Assembly: GCA_023053575.1 (NCBI GenBank)
Contig: JAKZAP010000020.1
Location: 15,433,998 to 15,497,997, forward strand
Reading direction: 5' to 3'
Source of the DNA: Branchinecta lynchi
Taxonomy: Eukaryota > Arthropoda > Branchiopoda > Anostraca > Branchinectidae
DNA: 64,000 nucleotides
The position numbers and the translations under genes were made by a program. The notes beneath the pieces were generated by a model. That model was given only the letters and a program-made list of their open reading frames with translations, had not been told where the DNA came from and ran no database searches. Of the stretch, positions 32,540 through 43,732 are shown in pieces. Position 1 is the first letter of the stretch, and every line of letters starts with the position of its first letter.

Positions 32540-33567
32540 AACAAGACCGAAGGTTTCGATGGGATCTCAGAAATCTAACATTTTATTCAAACAATTGGGT
32601 ATATCTTTGTCAGATTCCTTGAATATTTTACTGTTAAAATAAAGTTAAAAAATGTATTCATCTGTCTCCTTGCTCCGATAGCGAATCTCTAATCGATTTC
32701 AGAAACAACTTTGAGCTTCAACCAAATTTCCAGTTTCAGCCGAATTCGTGATGAACCCTTAGTCCAGCAAGAAAACTAAGTTCAGATATGGATTCAGCGG
32801 ACCTCCTTAGCCCCTCAGTGAATATCTTATTGGCTTATAAAACATACATGTTTTTACCGTGAATTCCTCTGTCTCTAAAGATAGGACTAAAGGACCCATC
32901 TACGAACTTGACCTTTACTTTACCAGTGAATCCTCATTGATCAGCATTCTCGCCTGAACAACATGTTTCCTCGTTTGAACATTCTATATCAACGCCTTCG
33001 ACCTTCGATTACACTAGATATCTCTGACGTCCATAGAATAAACAAATAAATGTCGTCATCCATGCGCAGAGCTATACTGGTTTGAGAATAAAGGGGTAGT
33101 GACTGCTACAGCCAAAAATTGGTCGACAAATTTTGTGTCTGGTTTTCGCCGGATTCCGGGTGAACTACTTGTCCGGCAAGAAATTAACTTTCATATTTTG
33201 ATTCAGCATGTCTCATTACCCCTTAATCAACTATTTCACTAGCTTTTAAAAAAAAATATTCTGTTTTGCCCCTTAACTGAAACCCCCACCCCTACCCCTA
33301 AATATAGGGCTAGGTAGGTAGGTAGGTTTTTATTTTTAACCAAAACATTGAAAAAAAAAAATAATATCCTACTGAAGCAAAAAGAAAGTCTTAAGGACTT
33401 GTGCTGCAATTTATTAATACTTCTTGTATATAACAATAAAATAAGTAAACACAACAAGTTTCATCAAAATATATCATTCCCTTCGAGAGTTATCGTGCTC
33501 ACAGACAGACGGACAACTTTTGCGGGGTAATAGGCATCCCTCCACTTACGTTTTGGGACCCCAAAAA
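32540..33567 (+). mobile_element. Family A element with LINE 3' insertion
   Basis: Head AACAAGACCGAAGGTTTCG, diverged middle, one TTGTCCGGCAAGAAA sub-repeat at 33,165, terminal block CACTTACGTTTTGGGACCCC. Interrupted at 33,313-33,453. Confidence 0.7.
33313..33453 (-). mobile_element. LINE 3' end with (CCTA)n tail
   Basis: In minus orientation an AT-rich 3' UTR ends in GTTTTGGTTAAAAATAAAAA then CCTACCTACCTACC. It lies between the family A blocks AAATATAGGGCTA and AAGTTTCATCAAAATAT, so it is a short truncated insertion. Confidence 0.6.
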
Positions 33568-34200
33568 GAGATCCCGGTGTCCCTCTGTTGATTTGCTGTG
33601 GTGAAGGAGATTTATTTAAAGCATGACTTTGGAGAGACACAATTTAAGTCTATTATTACGATGGCAAACAGCTTACTGCGTTGATCCAGGTGAATTTATA
33701 TTGGTAAATAGAAGGACATAGCGGTCCTTACTTTCGTCCTAAGGGTAGGCTATATGGGAACGATCCTAGAAATGAGGTTAATTTAGTGGTTGAGGTATAG
33801 GACTAGAGTAAACAGAGAAGAGAGGTGTTTTGAAAGTGTGTAGGGGATCTTTGGGTTCGATCGGACACGGGATTGGTCTGGACACCCGCAAAACAAATAC
33901 TAGAAGTTTTCGCTAAAATCGGAAAAAAATACATAACATCTGCCTTCTAGTGATCCAACTTTGTACCAAATTTCCATTGTACTTGCTTTTCTGGTTTTGA
34001 GAAAAAACTGAAAAACTGGTTTCCTTGAGGTAGAAGTTTTTAGCTCATGATCGGTTGAAAAGCTGTACGCCGAAGATTAGCGAGAATTGGAAGGCGATTA
34101 AAAGACAATAGACAGCTTAGTAATTGGGGTACCCTGCTTAGTATTTTAAAGATAGATCAGTTAATTTTCCTGTGGTACACCATTTTTTTTTTATTTCAGT
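33568..34200. other. No gene recognised
   Basis: Nothing supported except the pyrimidine tract just before the exon candidate at 34,201. Confidence 0.35.
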
Positions 34201-34414
34201 CAGGTTGGGGTTGGTCCGGATAGTTTTGAAGGGATTGGTTCGTACAGTCTGTTCCGAAACTGACTCAGAAAAATGTAAAAAGATGTTACCAGAACCCTTA
34301 TCGTATTACATTCTTAACAGAATTCGTTTGAAAAATGGACGCGCTAAAAAGAGATGGCCACAACCGAAGAAACCAATTAGTATAGAATTGTTCTACAATA
34401 AAGTAAAAAATTAG
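34201..34414 (+). CDS. Possible terminal exon, basic protein, unknown
   Basis: A 13-base pyrimidine-rich run and TTATTTCAG end exactly at 34,200, a strong-looking 3' splice site. The frame entered in ORF phase runs 71 codons to a stop at 34,414 and is rich in Lys and Arg, with KNGRAKKRWPQPKKP near the end. T-rich and AT-rich sequence follows. No domain is recognised, and no upstream donor exon can be placed. It may be a real last exon or a chance frame beside a pyrimidine tract. Confidence 0.25.
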
Positions 34415-34529
34415 ATTTTTTTTTATTTAATGATTTAATATAATTAACTTTGCTTACGATATTTCAGGAGGAAAAAGAAACACGATTTCGTCCTTCTGAA
34501 GTTATATATGGGAAAAGGTTCTTATGTCG

Positions 34530-34608
34530 GAAAGTCGAATCGTTAGTACTGCATGCTACTTTTTCTTACTACTTCATAGTACTATTTTGCGATAAATTTT
34601 TCATCGGG
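34530..34608 (-). mobile_element. MITE D fragment
   Basis: Inverted partial copy ending AAATTTTTCATCGGG, with GCATGCTACTTTTTC and TACTTCATAGTACTATT matching the D left half. Confidence 0.65.
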
Positions 34609-34783
34609 TTAATCCAACATAACCTACATTTACATATCTAAAAATGGAGCAATATGTTTTCCGTAATTCATTTCTTATTTATTCGGAGTTTGAGATGATA
34701 CAAGAAGCTATTCAACGACAATTTTGTTCTTAGATTTTGGCGAAACGAGACGTCTGCTATAGCGAAACATAGTAAAAAATTCA

Positions 34784-34905
34784 ATGTCGATACATCGATT
34801 ATCGAAAGTGAAAGTACCGATATATCGGTTACCGAATATCGAAAATGATAATATCGATATATCGATTATCAAAAGTGAAAATATCGACATGTCGAAGAAT
34901 CCAAA
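34784..34905. repeat. ATCGATATATCGAT-rich repeat
   Basis: About four units of roughly 30 bp built on ATATCGATATATCGATTATC and AAAAGTGAAAATATCGA. Self-complementary cores make frames open on both strands (34,708-34,920 and 34,784-35,182), so neither is called as a gene. Confidence 0.6.
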
Positions 34906-35040
34906 TATCGCCAAACACAAGCACAGAAACGTGGTAGGTCACTTGGCGCTTTTGGTCAACAGCAAGGTTCTCGTATCTAGTTTCTGCTATGGGATTGGAT
35001 TTGGGTCTGGAGGAATGGTGAGAAAAGGGGAAAGACTAGG

Positions 35041-35412
35041 TGGATGCGGGCTCTACCCTCCGATACTTAACAACCAAGGAAGGGTTCATGCGGTTCGGAT
35101 TCGGAATATATTACTATTCCGAACCCGAGGCGCCTCAACCCGGACTAGGTTAGTCGCTTCCCGAATCTCAGCCAGGCTGTGATTAGGGGTAGAGAAAAAA
35201 AAAGAAAAAAGATAATTGATATTGGATATTTAGAAAAGTGTTTATAAGTTGTATGGTAAAATGTAGTGGAGAAGATTGGAAAAATATCCACCTTGGCCCA
35301 GACCGTCCTGGTTAAACCGGGTCCGCGTTTCATTTAAATGCGGACTCTACCCTCCGATACTTAACAACCAAGGACGGGTTCATGCGGTTCGGGTTCGGAA
35401 TATATTACAATT
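35041..35412 (+). repeat. Direct repeat of about 75 bp, two copies
   Basis: 35,041-35,125 and 35,337-35,412 share GGGCTCTACCCTCCGATACT, TAACAACCAAGGA and TTCATGCGGTTCGG almost without change, 296 bp apart. Confidence 0.65.
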
Positions 35413-35974
35413 CTTTCGTTCAAGTAACTTCGTTACTGGGCGCCAGATGGCGAAGCAGTTATCTACAAAAAAATTGTCGGTGGCCGGCGGCATAATGCAG
35501 GTGCCGTGCCGGAGTCGCGCCGGTGCCATGCCGTGCCGAGTGAGCAACCCCTCGATATAAAGTTGCCATACTCTAGTGGCAGAAAAAAAAAGCTCCTTAG
35601 ATTCATAGATAGCAGGGTTGACCCTTGTTTATGTAGTAATACGTTGGTACTTAGTTGCCATACTTTCGTGTAATAAATTCCTTCGTTCGTTATTGGGAAT
35701 TGCCAAAACAGATTTCTTGTGCAGTGTGCGTTCTACTTGTAGTTTTTCCGTTCAACCAATCAGAACAGGCTTACCAGCTTGGACGCCATCTAGGTAACTT
35801 CGGAGTAATCTCTGTTTTGTAGTACTACAACGTGCTGGTAGCTGAATATTCCGATGGAACACGAGAATCGATTCAGCCTGTTTCATAGGAAGATTAAGTA
35901 ACTTGAACACGCAGTCGATATTCGCATTCGGATGCGACTTTCCTCCTTCGCTCCATATTTCTGACGCATCCCCA
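35413..35974. other. No gene recognised
   Basis: 35,440-35,550 is GC-rich (GGTGGCCGGCGGCAT, GTGCCGTGCCG). Nothing else supported. Confidence 0.35.
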
Positions 35975-36599
35975 TGAAACATTTATCTCAAATAGTGCTA
36001 TGAAGTAGTACGAATAAGTAGCATGCAAGGACTAACGATGCTACTACATGCTTCTACTTCCAGTCTACCGTGTTACTGCATACTATTATATGCTACTATT
36101 AGCAAGACCGGACGCTACTATGGCAAGACAGGATGCTACTGGGTACTACTACCAGGGGCGTCCCGATACTTTCCTGATAGGGGGGGGGGGGTGCAGCTTC
36201 ATAATTTTACCGTAATTTTTCGAAGTTTTACCGGAATTTGTTCAGGTTTTAACGGGAAAGCCTCCGTAATGACCATCTCTGCAGAAACTCTAGAATAGAC
36301 TTACTGTTGTGTTCTCACTTCCATTATGTATTACAAACAACAGAGAATATGCTCGTTAAAGTTTTACTGAAAAAGCAGCTTATTTTTCATTCTGATATTT
36401 GAATACTGAAATACTTTGAACACATCTGAGGGATTTTGTAATTTTCTTATTAACGCTCAGAGTGCGGGCTGCTTGCATGGCAAACCAAAATTCATCCAGA
36501 TATGGAGAATTTGAATTTAAACAAAGTCCTGCCTTTCCAGGGCTGAAGATGCGAAAAGTAGAAAACTACTTTTCCTGTAGAAAAGTAGGAAAATGATTT

Positions 36600-36850
36600 T
36601 AAATATTCCTTCAGCCCAAGCTGACTGCGAATCATATTTGATAGTGCAAAACGGATACGTCAGCTAGATTTTATTACAGCTATATCTCGGTTTTTCTTGG
36701 CAAGGGTCCTCTTCTGGCTCAAAGCCGCTCAAGTCGAAAAAACGAGCTTGCGGGAAAACAAACCTGGCCCCTTGCCAAGAATGGCCGAAATATAGCTCTA
36801 ATGAAATTCAGCTGACGTATCCGTTTTGCACTATCATATGTCTTGCAACG
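36600..36850. mobile_element. Older palindromic hammerhead subfamily
   Basis: Inverted arms TGATAGTGCAAAACGGATAC at left and its complement at right (GTATCCGTTTTGCACTATCA), with hammerhead-like units in both (minus near 36,690-36,725, plus 36,765-36,800). Both CTGANGA boxes are damaged. It shares AGCCCAAGCTGACTG with the younger family. Confidence 0.6.
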
Positions 36851-37289
36851 AATCTGATATTTTTTTTTCATTTTTCGGCACTGGCTTACATTTCTAGTTG
36901 GTGAATATTTCAAGCTTAGCGGGACAAGCGCATAGAGATATCAGAAATTCGAAAAATAAGTTCATTTTATGAAATCGAGTATGCTGGGATAACGAAGAAG
37001 CGAAGTAACGTATTTTTATCGGGTTTTCAGGGATATTTAAGTGAATAAGTGATATGATACTAGACGTGTTGGACCTTAGACTTATTCGGTTAAACTTTAA
37101 TATTGTCAGTTAAGACTGAACAGTCCTCGACCTCCAACCCACGCTACACTTTTTTTTATCACGTTTTCTATTTGTTCATAACACATCCTATTTCACATTC
37201 GTCAACTAGATGGGTTTCAAGTGCGATTAGTAACAGATGCTGGTCAGCCAATGTTGAATACAAAGTGGCTTTAACCAACGCTCATCTTG

Positions 37290-37541
37290 CTAAAACGTCT
37301 TTCCCCTTTTGCTGAGGTAACAGGGATTGTCTTGGCCAGCTTGAAAGCTTTCCATACTTGTGAAGACATCTTTCAATTCAAGAAAAACTTCGAATATTTT
37401 CTTTTTGTTTGTTTCGAGGCTCTCCTGGCGACTTTTGAGATCATATCGGAACAAGGCTAACTCGTCTTTGAACTCTTCTCGGCTTATCACCGGTGAGGAG
37501 TCGAGAAAGCTGTCGAAACTGGAGTAGACGGTGCCGTGAAA
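37290..37541 (-). CDS. Unknown exon-like open frame, predicted coiled coil
   Basis: An 83-codon open frame on the minus strand, preceded by TAG. It begins Ser-rich (VYSSFDSFLDSSP), then a highly charged amphipathic stretch (SREEFKDELALFRYDLKSRQ followed by ESLETNKKKIFEVFLELKD) that looks helical or coiled-coil. Composition is much more protein-like than other frames here. No ATG near the start; the ORF could begin at GTG-ATA or be an internal exon, though no good splice sites are seen. It lies inside the hAT-like element, so it may be captured host sequence or a retrotransposon gag relic. I do not recognise it. Confidence 0.35.
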   Translation of the reverse strand, partial: FHGTVYSSFDSFLDSSPVISREEFKDELALFRYDLKSRQESLETNKKKIFEVFLELKDVFTSMESFQAGQDNPCYLSKRGKTF

Positions 37542-37931
37542 CTATTCCGAACAGTATTTGTACTTCAAAATGATGGATTTCAGTAGGTTGCCTAACTGTT
37601 GAAAACTACAGAAACTCAGGAGATTACCGGAATCACACAATGAATGTTCCGGTACGCTATGTTGTCTGTCTGCAAGAATTACTCTGGTAAGTTCTGTGTC
37701 GGGTCATCCTGGAAAGCTGTGGGTCTATACTAACCCGTAAGCAACAAAATTCCAGTAGATTATGTGGGCATCCGCCCATGTCACATGCTGGGTGACGCTC
37801 TGTAGCGTCGTCCGGAATAGAAGTGAAATGAATGGCGCAAATTATGTTGTATGATTTTATACTAGGGTAATTCAGTTATTAAACGTTCATGCTCAGAGAA
37901 GGACGTCTTATGGTTATTGTTCTGAGGTGGC

Positions 37932-39010
37932 GTGTTAATCTCCCACAGATTCCCTGACCAAATTCTGATTAATTCCGTGGAGCAAAGTCCGGTAGATTCC
38001 CCGATCCAGCCTCTAGTAAATTCCCCGAGACAAGTTCCGATAAATTACTTGAGAAAGACTTCGGTAGATTCCTTGAAAAAGACTTCGATAGATTTCTTGA
38101 GCAAAATTCTGGTAGATTCTCTGAGTAAAATTCCGATAGATTCCAAAGTGCTGGTAGATTCCGTGGGGCGAAATCCGGTAGATATCCTGATCCAGCCTCC
38201 GGTAAATTTCCTGAGACAAGTTCCGGCAAATTCCTTGAGCAAGATCTTGGAAGATGCCAGGAGCAAAATTCCGGTAGGTTCCATTAGCAAAATTCCGGTA
38301 CATTCCACAATTTTAGTAGATTCCGTGGGGCAAAGTTCAGTAGATCCCCTGACCCAGCCTCCAGTAAAATTCCCTGAGACAAGTTCCGGTAGATTCCTTG
38401 AGCAAGATTTTGGTCGATGCCCTGAGCAAAATTCCGGTAAGTTCCTTGAGCAATAATCCGGTAGACTCAATAAAAATCATCAAGTTCAGGTGAGTTTGAC
38501 AAATTTTGTCCACAGACGACCCCAAGCAAAATTCCGGTAGATTCCAAAATTCTGGTAGATTCTGTAGGGCAAAGTCCAGTTGAACCCCTGACCCAGCCTC
38601 CAGCAGTAAAATTCCCCGAGACAAGTTCCGGGAGATTCCTTGAGCAAGATTTCGGTAGATGCCCTTTGCAAAATTCCGGTGGGTTCCCTGAGCAAAATTC
38701 CGGTAGATTCCCGGACTAAAGTTTCGACAGATTCCCTGAGCAAAATTCTGGTAGATTCTCTGAGGAAAATTCCGGTAGCTCCCTGAGCAAATATCCGGTA
38801 GATTCCAAAATTCAAGTAGATTCCGTGGGGCAAAGTCCGGTAGATCCCCTGACCCAGCCTCCTGTAAATTCCCTGAGACAAGTTCCGGTAGATTCCTTGA
38901 CCAAGATTTTGGTCGATGCCCCTAGCAAAATTCCGGTAGGTTCCCTGAGCAGTAATCCGGTAGACTCAATAAAAATCATCAAGTTCAGGTGAGTTTGACA
39001 AATTTTGACT
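37932..39010 (+). repeat. Minisatellite of 24-25 bp units with higher-order copies
   Basis: The basic unit is CCTGAGCAAAATTCCGGTAG plus ATTCC. Higher-order blocks containing CCTGACCCAGCCTCC then CCTGAGACAAGTTCCGG start near 37,976, 38,158, 38,319, 38,559 and 38,820. A second marker, AATAAAAATCATCAAGTTCA, occurs at 38,469 and 38,961. Unit lengths near multiples of three keep many frames open on both strands (up to 174 codons); these are not genes. Confidence 0.85.
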
Positions 39011-39225
39011 GGCGCGGGTTCGCCACACCAGTCAAAATTTACCGGAATTTTTGTCCACAGACCTTCTAGGGGGGGGGTGCAGCACCCCCCCCCCCTGGGA
39101 CGCCCCTGACTACTAAATAAGATTGGACTAGTCTGAGGCACATTAAATGATAGTATTCTTTGCTATTACATAGTATTACATGCAACGCTTTCGTACTAAT
39201 ACCATACTATTACGCAGGCAACAAA

Positions 39226-40984
39226 CCGTTTGCTTTTATCGGAGCGAATTCTAAATGCGAGCGAAGATTGTCTCGTCTCTGCTAAGGATTGCAATGAACA
39301 AACCTGGTTAAGGTGCAAATGAAAAAATTTCTCATAGTAAAGTAGTTTCACATTTACGCGTTGCGCATGCATTTATCTTGTGTTGCGCATCTTTTACACC
39401 TGCGCGAAAAGCTTTAGCGCTGGATGCGTAATAAATTCTCGGTTCTTCTGATGAATTTTCGTTTCTTTCACCATTGTTTTTTGTTCTTCAAAACTTCAAT
39501 TTTTCACACACTACCTGATGTGCACTCGTCGACGCAACGCACGAATCAGACTAGTTCCATTCCTACATTGCGTTTTAATTGTGTACGTAAGCTACACGTT
39601 GCATCGCCGCAAGCGCGACGCAAAGGTTGCGTAACTCAGTGTGACAGGCTCAACGCGTCAGTGTGACAGCGGCTTAACGCGAACTCCGAATGTGAATTAT
39701 CGCACGCGAAATCTCGCCGGGCTGTTTGCACGCACCTTAGAGAAGAGCCCTCCAGAGAAGTAATAAAGGTTGAACACCCAATTTCATAAAATGGCACAAT
39801 AACCTACTTTATTGCCAGACCATCTAGTACTTCCCTTGAGTTCACTAAATTTTCAGAAGCGGACCACAAAAATGGTCTTTCTACCGCACACACAATGATA
39901 AGCATCCCTAATTTCACCATGAATGTTCAAAACCACAAAAACACCGTCAAACAGTGATCAAATAAAACTAAACAAAAACCAAATTTCCTAGGTTTGAAAT
40001 AATTTCGTCTGGACTAAATCTCAGCCGATTATCCGGGATAGCCGTCATGGCACGTAGGAAGCCAAGGATCAAAAACGAGGAGTCAGAATGTGTTTTAAAG
40101 AAGCAAACATTTAAGAATAAATAAGAAACGACGTCACCCAGGCGCACATTTCCTGCCAACAGGTAATAAAACCGGTGTAAAGCTAACTGCACTGCATCAG
40201 CTGAAATTATTGCTATAATGAAAATTCGTCTATATAGATTCACAACCTCAGCTTCTCATTTTCGCTAAAGAGGAAAGCTTTCAATGCGTGGCAAGTACTT
40301 ACCATACAAATTTTAGCCGTTAATGTGTTTCAAATCCCAAGAATACCAAGCCTAATCGTCAAATAAAGGACACACTGGGCATATTCCTGTATATGGCTTT
40401 TGGGTTTTTCAATATAGATATATATATATATATATGTATATGTAATATAAAAAGATTAATAAAAAAAAAAGTAACATTTTACAGCAGGCATTTAAAAGAC
40501 ACCTGAATGAAGAGTACCAAGTTTCATCCCTATCTGCATGACTTCCGTTAACATTGCCTGCAGAAACCCAATCCAAATACGAAATAGTGTTTTCAAGCTA
40601 TGATTTTTGCTCTATTTTGCATCTTTCCTTATTTCAGTACCGAACAATTTTTGAAATGAACAAATGTCTCCAATCAACCCTTCTTCTGGAATATTTTTTA
40701 ACCAGTTAAGCCCAAACGTGTATCTAGAAGAAATTCCAATACGATCCAGCCCGCGCTGTACAAGATTTGAATGATTTGCGCTTGTTTCTTGGAGTCTGCA
40801 TGTGCAGACCTCCAGAAACGAACATCTCTATTCTGAAAGCGTCACGCTCAGGAGAAGAAGCTCTCCGTGGTCATGTCTGTAAATGCATTATCCATGGTGT
40901 GTTCAAGTTTGGTTTCATTGTTCAGGTGTCCTTTAAGGACACCTTAACGTTATCTTGGTTTTCTTTTTGACCAACATTTAAACG
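39226..40984. other. No gene supported
   Basis: (TA)n lies at 40,418-40,436 after TATGGCTTTTGGGTTTTTC, which resembles the LINE 3' block ATGGCCCGTGGGCTTT and may be a decayed LINE end. The minus frame 40,243-39,968 (91 codons, GTG start) has no recognised motif. Confidence 0.35.
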
Positions 40985-41535
40985 ATGATGTACATATTAG
41001 GCATAGGCATACTCTGAGGTCATGTATGCACGTGGTAACCTACTCCTTAGAAAGTTTTATTTTTGCTCTTCAGAAGTGAAAACTTTTCTTTTCCGTTCAT
41101 ACTGTACGAGTATTGTTGGTCTTTCGTTGGTTTGCTCTTACAGTATACAAGGGATAAGTGAGCTGCGTGTGGCTTATAATGATATTTTTCAATATCTTCA
41201 CAAGATACCTCGATCAGCAAGTGCGACTGAGGTTTTCGATGATTTCCGTGTACTCAATTTCTCCCGACTCCACCTATCGTGTAAAACTTAGCTTAAACAG
41301 CGTTTAGTTGAATCTGAAAATGAATACATCCCTGTGCTTTGGTCTCCATCGCTCCGCCTGTCTCTGCCAATTTGTCAGAAGTTGTATGAGCCTGGTTAGG
41401 TATTTTTGCTTTTTTGTCCATGTGATATTTGCACTTGTTGCCGCGTTCGTTCTTTTTTTGTCTTCTTCTTTTTTCCTGTTTTATTTGTGATATGGTAATT
41501 TTTTACTGGAATGAAGTTGATTGATTGATTGATTA
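40985..41535 (+). pseudogene. LINE ORF2 carboxy fragment (CR1-like) with (GATT)n tail
   Basis: The frame 41,022-41,291 carries the region after the reverse-transcriptase thumb: ARGNLLLRKFYFCSSEVKTF, LFRSYCTSIVG, LRVAYNDIF, IPRSASATEVF. I know this order from CR1/Rex-type non-LTR elements. Upstream, DDVHIRHRHTLRS is in another frame, showing a frameshift near 41,020. Further frameshifts and stops follow. The copy ends AATGAAGTTGATTGATTGAT at about 41,508-41,535. Decayed and 5'-truncated. Confidence 0.7.
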
Positions 41536-41710
41536 AGGACCTGACCAAGGTCCTCTCGAGGTCCAGTGGACCGTTTTTGATTAAAAGGTAAGCTGCCACC
41601 CAATTTTAAAATAATAAGAATTAGCGTTCTACAGCAGGCATCTGGACCTGACAAGGATCCCCGGAGGCCAGATACAGGCTACCGTCCTTGATTAAAAGGT
41701 AAGCTACTAT
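41535..41710 (+). repeat. Diverged direct repeat
   Basis: GGACCTGACCAAGGTCCTC...TTGATTAAAAGGTAAGCT at 41,538-41,592 recurs at 41,645-41,704 (GGACCTGACAAGGATCC...TTGATTAAAAGGTAAGCT). Confidence 0.5.
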
Positions 41711-42324
41711 CAAGATTCCGTACAACTTCTCGGATTACAAGCAGCTGTGTGTGCCTCATTCAGAAGTTCCCGAAACCTAAACTCCGGAAAAACAGATAAT
41801 GCTACTGGGGGAAGGCTTGGTTGAAACACAATTACGACGATAGGACTGTTGATGGACTGTCGCTAATGAACTTTGCGAAGGGGCTAACGACTCGTTCCAG
41901 TTGCAGTGGTTTTCTTGCCCTTTAGAGAACCCCTCGCACTATTTTGTATTTGTGTTCCAATATAGAATGTCTGTAAAAATTCCTCAAGCTGTAGCCTGAA
42001 GAGGACCCTTGCCAATAAGGGCCGAAAATATAATCCTCCTACCGTGGACGAATCCGTTTAGGAGGACAAATAATAAATATAGGTCGCATGTCCAACTTGC
42101 GTCAAGGAACAAGGAAAGGACCGGAAGTTTTCCTTCTTTCCCCTTCTGAGTGATATTTATTCGTAATTCTCAGTCGGCTTGGCTGAAGGAGTGTTTATTA
42201 AGGTTAACTTCAGACATCGAAGTTTATATCGGAAAATAGCACCGAGACGGTCATTGAAAATAATTTATACAAGCCGAAGGGGAGGTAGGCTATGAAAAAT
42301 ATCTACCGAGCCGAAGACGAGGTT
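41711..42324. other. No gene; end of C and hammerhead relics
   Basis: 41,922-41,950 resembles the left end of family C (GAACCCCTCGCACTATTT). 41,990-42,030 is a decayed hammerhead unit (GCCTGAAGAGGACCCTTGCC, AATAAGGGCCGAAAATAT). Confidence 0.4.
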
Positions 42325-43732
42325 ATTTTTGGGATCACAAAACGTAAGTGGAGGGATACCTATGACATCGCAAAAGTTGTCCGTCTGTCCGTCCGTCCGT
42401 CCGTCCGTCTGTAAGCACGATAACTCTCGAAGGGAATGAGATATTTTGATGAAACTTGGTGTGAGGGTTCGTTGGGTCGTCGGACCAGTCAAGTTCGTAG
42501 ATGGGCTTTGTAGCTCTATATTTAGGGGTGGGGGAGGGGATTCAAATTAAGGGACAAACAAAATGTTTTGAAACAGCTAATGTGATAGTCGATTATGGGG
42601 TAAGAAGACATGCTGAACACGATGGTGAAAACCATTTTGTCATCGAACAAGTAGTTCGCCCGGAATCCGGCCAAAACCGGAAAGTTTATTGAAAGTAAAA
42701 GTTTTATTTGAAGTTGATTAGATGTTCGATTTAGGGGTAGGAAGACATGCTGAAGACGATGGTGAAAATTATTTTCTCGACAGACAAGTATTTCGCCCGG
42801 AATCCGGCCCAAACCGGAAAGTTTGTTGAAAGTAAAAGTTTTATTTGAAATTGATTAGATGTTTGATTTAGGGGTAGGAAGACATGCTGAAGACGATGGT
42901 GAAAACTATTTTCTCGACGGACAAGTATTTAGCCCGGAATCCGGCCCAACCGGAAAGTTTGTTGAAAGTAAAAGTTTTATTTGAAGTTGATTAGATGTTC
43001 GATTTAGAGGTAGGAAGACATGCTGAAAACGATGGTGAAAACTATTTTCTCGACGGACAAGTATTTCGACCGGAATCCGGCCCAAACCGGAAAGTTTGTT
43101 AAAATTAAAAGTTTTCTTTGGAGTTGATTAGATGTTCGATTTAGGGCAAGAAGACATGCTGAACATTTATGTGAAAACAATTTTCTACCAGGACATGTAG
43201 TTCGTCCGGAATCCGGCCAAAACCGGAAAACTGTTGGAAGTCAAAGTTTTATTTCTAGTTGATTAGATAAGCGATTTAGGGGTAAGAAGAGATGCTGAGT
43301 CCGTGTATGACAATCATATTTACCCGGACATATAGTTCGACCGGAATCCGGCTGGAATCGGAAAATTTGTTATAAGCTAAATTTCTATTTGAAGTTGATT
43401 AGATGTTCATTACTGGGGAAAGAAGATACCCTGATTTCGTGTTTGAGCTTTCTTTCTTCGCCAGACAAGTAGTTCTGGAGTTCGGCCGGAACCGGGAAAT
43501 TGGCAGGAAGTTTTCGTCAAAACAGATATGATAGGGGTAAACACACATGCTGAATCCAAATCTGAACTTGGTTTTCTCAGGTGATTAGCTATTTGACCTT
43601 AATCTGTTTCTGAATTTTAATTGTAAAAATGTTCAAGGAGTCTGGCGAAGACTGGATCTGGCTAAGACAAGACCCAGTTGTCTGGATCAGATATTGAATT
43701 TTTGGGATCCCATCGAAACCTTTGGTCTTGTT
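42325..43732 (-). mobile_element. Family A element, full length
   Basis: 1,408 bp with both ends. Six sub-repeats are clear from the marker GACATGCTGAA at 42,607, 42,744, 42,881, 43,017 and 43,152 and its variant at 43,289, a period of 135-137 bp. The head-side unique region and GGGATCCCATCGAAACC close it at CTTGTT. It is nearly the mirror of the 25.2-kb copy. Confidence 0.85.

Larger units (their letters stand above)
36153..39108 (+). mobile_element. hAT-like non-autonomous element, 2,956 bp
   Basis: Ends CAGGGGCGTCCC and GGGACGCCCCTG are perfect 12-bp inverted repeats. Flanks ACTACTAC (36,145-36,152) and ACTACTAA (39,109-39,116) form an 8-bp duplication with one mismatch; the empty site in MITE D at 1,083-1,387 shows a single copy. 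Inside are a G-run at the left, a G-run/C-run hairpin at the right, TTTACCGGAATTT near both ends, an older hammerhead relic (36,600-36,850), an unknown open frame (37,290-37,541) and a 1.1-kb minisatellite. I find no transposase, so movement would need one supplied elsewhere. Confidence 0.85.
35975..39225 (+). mobile_element. MITE D copy 2, split by a hAT-like element
   Basis: 35,975-36,152 and 39,109-39,225 together are colinear with the intact D copy at 1,083-1,387. The junction falls inside its TACTACTAC run. Confidence 0.85.

Noticed and set aside
32578..32592. TTATTCAAACAAT as another relic of the palindromic element
   Set aside because: Family A copies have CCAGACAATTGGGT at this place, so the match is explained by divergence within A, and no duplication flanks it.
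33850..33868. GGGTTCGATCGG resembling a tRNA B box
   Set aside because: No A box at the right distance upstream and no foldable acceptor or anticodon arms.
37932..38881. Several overlapping 86-174 codon frames on both strands
   Set aside because: All come from a 24-25 bp minisatellite whose unit is close to eight codons; open frames on both strands at once are expected.
37932..39010. CRISPR-like regular repeats
   Set aside because: Repeats are contiguous, degenerate, without unique spacers, and the sequence is eukaryotic.
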